The translations under genes and the position numbers were made by a program. The notes under the pieces were generated by a model. That model searched no databases and was not told the DNA's origin. It worked only from the letters and a program-made list of their open reading frames with translations. A stretch of 64,000 bases of DNA from Poa pratensis (Eukaryota > Streptophyta > Magnoliopsida > Poales > Poaceae): positions 22,419,236-22,483,235 of the forward strand of contig CAMZMU010000071.1 in the NCBI GenBank assembly GCA_947311845.1, read 5' to 3'. Positions 1 through 10,010 of this stretch are shown piece after piece. Each line of letters begins with the position of its first letter. The stretch's first letter is position 1.

Positions 1-300
1 CTTGGTTTTTCTCCTTGTTGGGTTTTGGTGCTTGTTGTGATCTTCATGACAAGCCCAAGTTCTCCGAAAACGGATTTTGTATGGAAAACTTGTTGCGTTT
101 TCGGGTTGGAAATATTATCGGTTTATCCTTGAGGAAAGTTCCACGCCTCCATGTGTGTCAACTTAACTCTATTTATGGTTCTTAATATTATTGGTTTATC
201 CTTGAGGAAAGCTCTTGTTGCTATCTTTCCAACAAAATTGGTTTCACCTCATTTGGATTTCGTACGTAAAAGTTATTGGGTTTGCAGTTTTCGTTCTGGT

Positions 301-582
301 GGTTGTCGGATAATCCGGTCCAGTTGACTCGGAATATCCGGCCCCCAAGGTTGCTCGTTTTCAGCTAAGGTCTTAAAGAAACCTGTGTTATGGCTCTCTG
401 TTGGTTGTCGGATAATCCGGTCCAGAGTTGACTCGGAATATCCGACTCTCAAGATTTCTCTCGAAATCGGCTAAGGACTTCAAGCAACCAGTTTTGTGGC
501 CCTCTGGAGGTTGTCGGAATATCCGATACAGGTTGACTCGGATTATCCGATCCTGATTTGAGTCGGAATATCCGACTCCCCT
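301..582 (+). repeat. Tandem repeat in the U3 part of the LTR
   Basis: Units of about 102-106 bases begin with ggttgtcgga at 301, 403 and 509; the third is partial. Each carries pairs of 'ggataatccg' and 'ggaatatccg' type boxes. They lie just upstream of the TATA box at 612, where LTR enhancers are expected. That they act as enhancers is inference. Confidence 0.7.
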
Positions 583-611
583 GTCTACAACGGCTACATT
601 TCTGGGAGGGG

Positions 612-618
612 TATAAAA
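612..618 (+). promoter_or_regulatory. LTR TATA box
   Basis: tataaaa lies in a GC-richer context after the U3 repeats and before the C/T-rich leader (660-720). This is the usual place for an LTR core promoter. The related LTR on the right has its TATA run at 58076-58083 at a similar distance from the LTR end. Confidence 0.55.
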
Positions 619-1537
619 ACCCCTCCACCTACCTCCAGCCAGCCAGCTTTTGCCCAGCACATTTTTCTCTCTCTCCCCCACCATTGTTGACCTTGGAAAG
701 CTTGCCCCTCTCTCAATTCCTCCCATGATTCTTGCATATCTTTGAGGGAAAAGAGAGAGGAGAACTAGATCTACATTTCCACCAATCCATCTCTCCTCTA
801 AGTGAGGGGAACCCTTTTGATCTAGTTCTTGAAGTTCCGTTTGTTGAGTTCTTATTTGTTCTTCCCCTCTTCTCCCCCCATAAGCATTAGTTGCTTTTGG
901 TGGGATTTGAGCACTTGTGCTCTTGCCGTTGCTTTTGTGTATCGGTTTGCTCTCTCCACGAGGATTCGTGGAAGTGAAAGTTCGTGAGCTTGTTACTCTT
1001 GGGTTGTTGGACCCTAGACGGTGATTGAGACCTTTTGTGGTCACTTGGGAGCTCCCAATCCATTTGTGGGTTGTGCCTCAAGATTGTTGTAAGGGACTCG
1101 ATTTCCGCCCAAAAGGAAATCAATAGTGGAAGGTGAACCGAGCTTTTGTGCGAGGTTCATCGGAGAATAGGGTGAGGCCATTTGTGGCGTCTTGAGTTTG
1201 AAACTCACACCCCTCCAACGAGACGTACTCCCCTTAAAGGAGGAACTCGGGAATACATCATCGTCTCCGCGTGCCTCGGTTATTTCTATACCCGAGCTCT
1301 TTACTTATGCAATTTACATTGTGATAGCCTTCATGCTTGAAGTCTTTATCTTGCTATCACCTTGTTACTTGTCTTGCTTAGCATAAGTTGTTGGTGCACA
1401 TAGGTGAACCTAGTATATTTAGGTTGTGTGCTTGTTAAATTAAAACACCTAGTTTTATTCCGCATTTATCAAGACTAAACCGGAAAAGTTTTAAATCGCC
1501 TGTTCACTCCCCTCTAGGCGACATCCTTGTCCTTTCA

Positions 1538-2365
1538 CATGCGCCAAAGGCGACGCCAATGCATCGACGATCAACACCGAAAGACATCGTGTCACTCACA
1601 CAACACAAGTCAAGCACTCTCAATATTGTCGAACAATCGTGGTTGCTCTCCTGACTTCCAACTGTGTGAGCAATCGACACCACCATCTGGAGCCACCACC
1701 CCGACATACCACCACTCATTCTTAATCTGCAATGACGCACAACCCAGATGCCCGCATCCCAAGCTAGATATGGCAACTGCCCGCGGACCACAGCCTTCGC
1801 ACCAACACATCTGGAGCCACTGCCCCGACGTACACCGAAAGAGCCGACAACCCTTCCATCATAGCAACTCAAGATTGTCACCCATCCTCAGCCCTTAAGG
1901 ATTTGGCCACTTCGGTGTCGTAGAGCTTCCTATGAAATTTCTCACTTTCTATTTTATTCAAAACGAGGCTTTATCATCTTATTCATATCTCTTGAACAAA
2001 ATCGTGCAGAGTAAATTCAGAATGCATCCCAAACCAAGAACGCTGAAGGTAATCTAAACTCGGTACCTCATTTTTTTAGCACCTCCTAAAACTGCCGCAA
2101 AATTCGCTTTAATACTTGAATACATGAATATAAGCTGACCCATTGGTTTACATTAATGCATTTCAGCTCTTAGAAATTTACTCATGAGTTATATATAGTT
2201 ACTAGGAAGAGAATTAAGCTAATTCTCAGTCAACTGACAGGATCCACGATGGATTTGTTTTGGGATTGGCTATTTGAGTTTTAACTTGTACAACTTAGAT
2301 GTTACAGGTCTAGATTCATTTTTTTCCTGTAACGCCTTAAAAGTCTACCGAGCATAAAAAAATAC
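1538..2365. other. Intergenic, no gene seen
   Basis: The overlapping short open frames around 1504-1898 on both strands have no recognisable domain, splice signals or start context. They look like chance frames in a moderately GC-rich stretch. From 1920 the sequence becomes AT-rich with nothing recognisable. Confidence 0.5.
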
Positions 2366-2372
2366 ACACACC

Positions 2373-2600
2373 CACAACTATGTTGCAACCACACTTGCAA
2401 AACGAAAAAAGTCTCAGTCACAACCCCACTTGCATCTGGAAAAAGTCTCAGTTACAACTCCACTTTCAACTGAAAAAATATCTCCATTGCAACACTTTCT
2501 ACTGAAAAAATATCTCAGTTGTAATTCCATTTGCAACTAAAAAAATATCCTAGTTACATCCCCACTTGCAACTGGAGAAAAACTCAATTATAACCCCACT
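2373..2600. repeat. Degenerate short tandem repeat, about 35-base period
   Basis: Roughly six to seven imperfect units repeat the theme 'ttgcaact' followed by an A-run and then 'tctcagtta' or 'tatctcagtt' and 'ccccactt'. The units differ at many positions, so the array is old. It is not coding in any frame. Confidence 0.65.
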
Positions 2601-5600
2601 AAAGCTCACAAAGGATTAAAAAAACAGCTCTAAATGGATATATATAGGAAAAACAAGAAAACTACACATACAAAAGCCCACAAGGATAAAAGTCAACTCG
2701 GTTCATTAAACAAAATAATGGGACACACAAATGGAAAAATGCCTCGCTGGCACACACCAGTTGCACAAAAGAGAAATGCAGCCCAAAGATGTACCCCAAT
2801 TTCAGCCCGTACAGCCACTCCTTGACTTGACAGAAGAAAAAAACGCGCAGTGGGAACGATTCTCCGCAAAGAGAAAACAAAGTTGACTGAGCACTAAGTT
2901 GAGAATTAGTAAAACCATAATTAAATAGCAGAAACAAACTCAACAATCCCATTCTGGTGTCTTTTGTACGTGCCAATTTCAGTCTAGGTCATTTGTTTTC
3001 GCCTTTGCATAATTCACTAAGTATCTTATTAATGATCTCCAAATTGTAACAATAATTAGCTTTCTTTTCGCAGTTTTACTCCATCTGTCTATATAAACAT
3101 TACATAGTGGTGTGGATGCCCACCGTAAAGGTCTAGCTGTAATTTTCAACTGTTCTTTATTAGGCTGAACTTATCTTCTTACAAAGCTCATAGGATTGTT
3201 CAGAGATTATATTGGCGTGTCCTGATTTGTGTTATGTGCGAGAGATAGCATAGTACTACAATTCTAAAACATCAGTGTTAATTTTTCCATAAGTTTTTTG
3301 AGTCACCAGTCGTGTGTGAATCGCAAAAGAAATCGTTAAATTGCTTTGTGCACTTTCTACTTGGTTTAGTTTCAATAGAATGCGGCCTCAAAATGCAGGT
3401 ATGATCGCAGCCCAACTGTACGGTGCGTTGTTGAAGCTGTTGACATGTACCAGAGTGTGGGCTCTTGGGTGCAGCAACAGCACCAATTAGTGACTTTAGA
3501 ACCCAGAAAATATTTGTTGCTTGGTATGTAATTTTTCTATGGTGCTTTCAACACGTATTAAATGTAAAGTAGTAGAATATCAAAAGTATAGTTTTATTTA
3601 TAGCCTCCAGACGGCATGTGAGTTCAATACAGGTAGTACACTTCAGCTTTGAACAGACTGATGTCATGATCTGGCAAGATTAGAAATGAATATTTTTTAG
3701 TAGTTGCTCTCATTGGCGAAACTATCCATTGCACCGAATCTTACATTTTAGTTTCTGGTTTGTTGAATATTTCCTTTTATAACTAATTATTTTCTTCAAT
3801 GTCTAAATTCGCATTCTAGACTTTGATATTTGCGCAGGAATAAACCATTGGATTAGATCCAGTGTAGAGAATTGCTAGACTTCGCAAGAGTATGGTTTTG
3901 GCTAATTATTAATGTTGTTTCTTATGCACGATTATTATTAGAATTTGGAATAAATGCAATGACTCCTGTAACCCCAAAAAATTCAAGCATGATTAGAGAA
4001 ACTTCGGATTTCCTTGCTTATGAATTTTCTGTAACACCTCTTGCCTAACTTATTTCCTGGTTCATGATCTTTTACCCTTTATGCCAAAGGATATTTATGA
4101 CGGAAAGATTTTCTTTTTTGGCTGAATATAGATCCAGAACTGTTTGAGTCCCCATCCTTTTTTGCCCAAAGGAATGGATGATGAGAAAAATGATCGATAT
4201 TTAGAGGCAGCAAGGCATGTGAACCTAAAACCTTCAAGGAGAGCACTCCCAACTCCCATGAATTTCAGGAATTTTGGATGTTATCCGTTTTGGAGATAAA
4301 CTATACGGCTCCGTTTTCCATATGCTTTGCTGTTATACTAGAAGGGGATGGAGTGCTTTGCTGCGCTCGAGGATAATACTGCGGTGATCAATACATGACA
4401 TGATGGTACAAATGCATATCCTTTTCAGGCAAATATTGTAGGTATTAGTCTAGTATCTGCAGTATAAACCGTATAATGCAAAAGTGACAATTTTGAATTC
4501 GTTAATATCCGAACGAGGCCTCATACACGATCAGGTATAAATTCATAACCTTTTTAGGCAAATATTTCACGTATTGGTCTAGTATTTGTAGTATAAACCG
4601 TATAATGTAAAAGTAACAACTTTGAATTTTTAAATCTCCGAACGAGGCGAGCCCTACGCCTGGTGCATGAAGGCGGAGGAGTCGTGCGAGGCAGGGGCTG
4701 GTCGAGGTGCAGCTGGAGACAGAGCTTGCATGCGTCGCTCGTGCGTGTTCTTGTAGGGAAGGACGAGGCACGGTGAGGAGGGGAGGAGAGGAGGGCCACT
4801 CGGGTGGCTCGCCGGACGGATATCACTCAAGGTCAAATCCCTGTTGTGCCTTCGAGCAGTGGGGGTGAATGCGCGGCCGAATCGGTAAGAGTTGTGGCGA
4901 AACCGTCAGGTTCGAGGCCAAATCGATGGGGAGAGGAGGCGGCGTGGTCACCGGAAAAGAGGTGAGATGGCGACATGAAAGATACAATTGGAAGTTGGCG
5001 TGCCCCCATTGCCCTTTTTTCATATAGCAGCAGCCCAAGTGTTGTATTTTGCAGCAGTTGGTATTTTTTTGGACTGCACAAAATAAATTTGGGAAAAATT
5101 ACATCAATGACAGCAGCTGGAGTAAGGCTTTTTGGGCTCAAATGTCCTAAAAGATAGTTAGACCCTAAAATATGACAACTATTGGAGATGCTCTAAAAGA
5201 GAGGGGTGACCCGTAGATTCGTGTACAGTAATTAGAAAAATTATCGCTAAGTTTTGCGTCCAACTGAACGGACGGATAATATTAGTCAGACCTCAATCTG
5301 GTGGACACGAATGTGTAGAGCAAGAACCAATGAGAAACCGCCATGTGGTTCAACCAGGGAGTTCCAATCTTAGGGAGCTTAGATGTTGGCCCGCGCTTCT
5401 GGCCGCGTGCCCTGCCGTCGCGCGCCTGGCCGCCCCCACGCGTCTGGCCGGGCCACCGCGCTTCCGACGCCGTCGCGCTGCTGGTCGTGTGCCTGGCCGT
5501 CGCAGGGAAGGTCGGGGCATCGGGCGCCGCCGTGCGGTGTGGACGTGCAAGAGGCGAGGAGCAAGTCGAGGACTACGGGGTTGGGTTTTCATTTTTTAGA

Positions 5601-5962
5601 TATATATTTTTATTTTATATTAGGCCGACAATTAGGGCCCACAGTCCACCTCACCAAATAATTTCTTTTCTTAGAGTTTTCCTTTTTTATATTTATTATG
5701 GTTATTTACTGGACTGACAAGTGGGGCCTAGTTGCCACGTCACCTTACATGTGGCCTAGGGATGTCAGAAACGCTGTCTAAATTGCATCAGACGCCAATT
5801 TGAGTTTTCTGAGAAAATTTATGCAAAATGTTGTATGAAAATGAGATTGAGACGTCGACTTGTACCATTCCGTTAATTTTGCATAAAAACTAGTAGTATG
5901 GTGCTATTATCTCACATGACTGAGGTATTGCAAAATAGAGACGACAGATTAGCAACCAGTGC
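2601..5962. other. Intergenic, low-copy looking DNA with one dispersed duplication
   Basis: No gene model can be supported. The region is AT-rich to about 4640. It then has GC-rich patches at 4650-4960 and 5380-5580 where both strands are open at once, the usual sign of composition rather than coding. A short possible exon near 3400 is discussed among the rejected items. Confidence 0.4.
4420..4648. repeat. Direct duplication, two ~100-base copies
   Basis: The copy at 4420-4519 (ccttttcaggc to gaacgaggc) recurs at 4549-4648 with about ten to fifteen differences and 29 bases between the copies. Both contain 'agtataaaccgtataatg'. There are no inverted ends, so a local tandem duplication is the simplest reading. 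Confidence 0.75.
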
Positions 5963-6104
5963 AAGGATGCGAAAACGGGACCCGTTTGTCCCACTTTTCT
6001 TCCATTTTGTACTAGTGCAGTACAAAATTTTAGACCAAAATTTTATACTAATCTAGTGCAAATGGAAGGAAAAGTGGGACAACCGGTCCCCGTTTCGCAT
6101 CCTT
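5963..6104. mobile_element. Foldback MITE, 142 bases
   Basis: The two arms are near-perfect reverse complements over about 45 bases, starting aaggatgcg and ending cgcatcctt, around an AT-rich centre. The structure would fold into a hairpin. It is flanked by a 17-base near-identical direct repeat (gattagcaaccagtgca at 5947-5963, and 6120-6136 with one mismatch), longer than a normal transposon target duplication. Superfamily not assigned. Confidence 0.7.
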
Positions 6105-6225
6105 AAACCAGGAAGCAACGATTAGCAACCACTGCACAACAACTGCCATTGTGTTGGAACTGGGGCGCATAGAACTGGCGAGGAGACGCCCCAGCCTCTA
6201 GTTCTATTGATTTACGGTGGTCCGT

Positions 6226-6753
6226 AAGGATGGCGATGGGTAGGGTATGGGGTGGGTAGACCAATACCATACCCATACCCGTGTAGTTAATGGGTACAAA
6301 ATTCTACCCATATTCGTACCCGCGGGTATGAAACTTTACCTGTATCCATACCCGACCCATACCCATTCGGTACCCAATGGGCAAATCAAATAGTACACAA
6401 GTCACTCATAATTTTACATTCATTGGTAAATTTTTTGATAAAAGAAAAACATTAATCTCAACTTAATAATATATATTTGAGTACGTGACAATTATGTCAA
6501 CTCAAATTGACAATTGATGACAACTTCACATAGATTCACAAACTCACGAAAATAAATGTTGTACCTCCACGGGTAAGGTATATAAACGGGCAGGGTATGA
6601 GTATACCCATGGGTATGAGGTTATACCCATACCCTACCCACGACTTAAACGGGTAGGGTACGGTAGCTACACATGGGTATAGAATTGTACCCATACCCTA
6701 CCCATGCGGGTACGGTACCCGTGGGTACCCGTACCCATGGGTATAATTGCCAT
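6226..6753. mobile_element. Non-autonomous hAT-like element
   Basis: The ends are rich in gggtaccc/gggtatgg motifs in opposite orientation, with inverted 'atggc' termini. The element is flanked by an 8-base near-duplication, tggtccgt at 6218-6225 and tggtccat at 6754-6761, which fits hAT. The AT-rich core has no coding frame, and the element depends on a transposase elsewhere. The terminal inverted repeats are weak, so the superfamily is likely rather than certain. Confidence 0.6.
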
Positions 6754-6851
6754 TGGTCCATGGTAACTCGATAGAAGACGCTGAGATATGTTCCGGACTT
6801 ACAGTGGGACATTCAACAGTACTTGCTGTACTTTTCATCAGGATTCAGTAG

Positions 6852-6865
6852 AACATCCCTCCACA
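6852..6865. repeat. Left target-site duplication of the LINE
   Basis: aacatccctccaca here is repeated exactly at 13804-13817. The two copies bound the LINE and define the original uninterrupted site. Confidence 0.85.
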
Positions 6866-7684
6866 AGAGAGGAGTGATGTGTCTCACGCGGCAAGTGCCT
6901 ATGGCGACAGGCGACTCTCGAGGCAACTGGGTGCGCGCAAGTGCCTATGTGTCTCACGCGGCAAGGGGCGCCGGAGCGAGGCGGCGCTCGCCGTAGCCGA
7001 GGACGGCGCGGAGCGAGCCAGCTGTGGATTACAGGAGCTCTCCGACAACGAGGTCGGCCATGGCGCGCCCCAAGCACCGCGAGGGGCGGTGACGTTGGGG
7101 GCGTGTCTCCCTCAGGCGCTGCGGGAGCTGTCGGTTGGGGAGGTCCGGGGGGACCCCTCGCCTCTGAGTTCGCCAGGGGGCGAGCCGCAGAGGTGCGTCC
7201 AGGCACAGGGGTGCCTGACCATTGGTCCGTGGTGGTTGGCTCGCTGGTGTTGCCGCTGCGGGCGGCTCCGGCCGGTGCGTCGCCGCCGCCTTCGTCGGCT
7301 GCCAGATCGGAGGAGGAAGATGCAGCTCTAGGGTTTGCCCCGGAGGGGCCGACTCCGATGTTGGGCTGGGAGAGTGGGAGCGGGCCTGGGTGGACCGCCT
7401 CTGCTGGACCGAGCCAGTCTAAGGCCCATGAGTTGGGCCGGTCGAGGGAGGCCAGGTTACAGGGAGTTGCTTCAGATGGACGCCACGTGGACATGGGTCC
7501 TAATCGCACGGCCAGCGCGGGAGGGGCCCTGCGCCGCCACCTATATAAATGGCTCTGGCTTCCTTCCGAAACCCTAGATCTCACTCTACGGTTTCCTGCA
7601 AACAAGAAAGACATCCGGCGACACAAGAAGAGAGTGAAGGTCTTCGTCGCGCCGCCACTCCTTTCCGCCGCTTCCTCGCAGTTT

Positions 7685-9143
7685 ATGGGGGAGATGGACC
7701 GTGACTGGAACAAGGGCGCTGTGGGCTGGCGCGGCGGTGCTTCGAGCAGCGAGGGAGGTGGCAACGGTCGTGGAGGCCCGTCGAATGGCGGCGGCGGGGG
7801 CCGTCGCTATGACGCGGAGGACCTACGCATGAAGCTGGACAGGGAGCAAGAAGAGAATAGGAGGCAGCAGCGCGAGCGCGACGGTGACCCCTCCGGCACC
7901 GTGATGAGGGGGCGCTTCGGTGATAACCGCCAGGGCCGTGGGGCAGACTTCCGGGCAGGCAGAGGCTTCGACAACCGCTACTGTTCGCCTCCTCTCTACC
8001 CTCGGGGTGGGGATCCCCCTCGGGAATCGGGATACAAGAGACCAAGACCACCTCTGCCTCAGCCGGAGCCAATCCAGACGGCACCGACGGGGGGGGGGGG
8101 GGGGCTCGTCGGAGGCGGATTTGTCTCTAGTTACATGCTATAACTGCGGGAACCAAGGTCACATACAATCCAAGTGCACAGAGAAGCCCTTCTGCTCAAA
8201 CTGCAAAAACGTTGGCTACCCCGCGAAGCTCTGCACGGCCGAACCAAGATCCTCGGCCCCGGGCTGGGCGGCTTTTGGTATTGAAGGCAGGGGTTTCGTC
8301 TATGTTGAGGAAGATAAGCCTGAGCGAGAGAGGAACCCAACCAATGCAGCAACGGTGAAGCTCGACTCCCGCATCCTCTCTGATCTCATGGTCGAAGAAG
8401 AGTTCAAGGATCTGGTCCAAGCTCAGTGGGACTGGCAAGTGAAGCAAATTTCAGAAGACACCTTCTCGCTGGTCTTCCCCTCCAAGGATCTCCTGTGGAT
8501 GGCAACCCGTGGGGGTGGGCTCTGCTTGCTGTCTTCGGAGTGTAGGGCGGTGGTGACATAATCGTGCGCGGAGCCGCTGCATTCAGAGACACTTACAATT
8601 ACTTTGGTCAAACTTCATGGAGTCCCGGGGCCATGGCGTGTGGAATCACGGATGTTGGCGGGCACGCTCGAGCTGGGCAGACCTCTGCAGGTGGATACAT
8701 ATTCTCTCCAGGCCAAGGGGGAGACGGTCCGGATGTGCTTCGGGTGCAGAACCCCGGTTCAGCTTCAGAGCCATATCACGCTGTTTGTCAACATGAAAGG
8801 ATACAAGGTGCGTGTGGAACGTGAGATGCAGGGAGGTAGGAGGGGCCCGTCTCTCTCTCCGCCACCGCCGAAGCATGACGACAAGGACCACGACAAACGT
8901 GGTTGCAAAGACCAAGAGCACTACAGGGACAGTTCGGAGGATGAAGTATCGAAAGACCGCAACCCCAAGAAGGCAAAATCAAGCAAAAGTAGGTCTCTTG
9001 TGGCAAATTCTTCTGGGAAGGAGGGGGGTCAGCGCAAGGCAGCCGTCGTGCACATCCAGGAAGCGCCCATCGTGATCAGCCAGTATGGGTCCTTCCTCCC
9101 TCCTCTCGGGAAATCACAGTCCGTGCCCGAGCTTGACCTGTAG
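7685..9143 (+). pseudogene. LINE ORF1, nucleic-acid-binding gag-like protein (broken)
   Basis: The start at 7685 gives an Arg/Gly-rich N-terminus. A guanine run at 8089-8104 shifts the frame. In the next frame two zinc knuckles follow: CYNCGNQGHIQSKC near 8139 and CSNCKNVGYPAKLC near 8200. A DUF4283-like stretch then continues past an in-frame TAA at 8559-8561 into 'LVKLHGVPGPWR'. A Lys/Arg-rich tail ends at 9143. ORF1 products coat LINE RNA. The guanine run is a plausible site for slippage, sequencing error or decay. Further open sequence to 9635 may be the original C-terminus. Confidence 0.8.
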
Positions 9144-10010
9144 AAACAGGTGGTGGCCACTTCCATCACTCTTGCGAGTGACCAGACGGCGTCCTCGGAG
9201 GGAGGCGCCACTGTGGATCAGAGTTTCTTGACTCCGACCAAACCGCCCACGCCTAGGGAGGAGGTGGTGTCGGTTGATTATCGTCACGCCGCTGAACTGA
9301 GAAGCAAGAGCAACCACGACAGGCCGGCAAGGAGGCTGGGCCTGCTTGATGCTGAGAGGGTGGAAGGTTCGGGCGACTCCAAGGCAGCTCCCTCGTTGGC
9401 GCTGGATGCGTCGGCCAGGGATTTCTCTGCTCCGGTGGCCCAGGCCCCGCGCAGCCGCCCGATCTTGATCGAGGTTGCTCGGAAGAGCGACATGGGCAAG
9501 GAAGACACAGAGGGCCCAGTTCTCGACCGCGCGCTCCGCCGCATTCAGAAGAAGAACTCTACAGGTACTGATCTTATTTCAAGTTTTACAATTCTTCAAG
9601 ATCGTCCTGTTCTCGATTTTGTTCAAGTTGCGTGAGATAGCTGTGTGGTCTTAGACCCAATGGGAGGGGATGCGGAACAGGCGGTGACAATGCTGCAAGC
9701 AAGAGAACTGGTTCAGGCGGAGCTCGCCAGGAAGAGCGCTCAACTCGAGAAAGAAAAGTAAGAAAAGGAGGAGAAAGAGCAGGCGGAGAAACTGGCCCAG
9801 GGTCAAGGGGAACCTAGCTCCGGCGGTCTCTTTAGTTCTAGATAAAGCTGACAAACCATCAGGAGGGCCTGATGAGGTTCTACCCTTCACGGCCTCAGGG
9901 GAGGCTATGAAGATTACGAAGAAATCTCGAAAACGTGCAATCAAAGCTCTGGTTCCGTCGAGCCAACGCATGCTGACCCGCCGAGCACGGGCTATGGGAG
10001 CAGTGTCTTA

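Larger units (their letters stand above)
1..1537 (+). repeat. Copia LTR, 5' part outside window (3' LTR or solo LTR)
   Basis: The last ~500 bases align by eye, with the same order of blocks, to the LTR at 57515-58779: the 'gggttgtgcc' block, the 'gtgaggcc' block, the 'ccaacgagacgtactcccct' block, then 'cccctctagg' and a terminus ending cctttca at 1537. The other LTR also ends cctttca and begins with the complement tgaaagg. No primer-binding site follows 1537, so this is the downstream LTR of an element lying to the left, or a solo LTR. The 5' half differs from the second LTR and contains its own repeats. Family name not assigned. Confidence 0.75.

Noticed and set aside
3399..3525. Possible internal exon after an AG, with one frame reading like a protein (VRCVVEAVDMYQSVGSW)
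   Set aside because: A second frame is also open over the same bases, no family is recognised and no partner exons could be linked. Not enough for a gene call.
5330..5717. Several overlapping open frames on both strands
   Set aside because: Pure GC-composition effect in a short GC-rich patch; no domain and no splice context.
6838..8084. Long minus-strand and alternative-frame ORFs across the LINE 5' end
   Set aside because: They are opposite or out-of-frame readings of the GC-rich LINE leader and ORF1, whose zinc knuckles fix the true strand.
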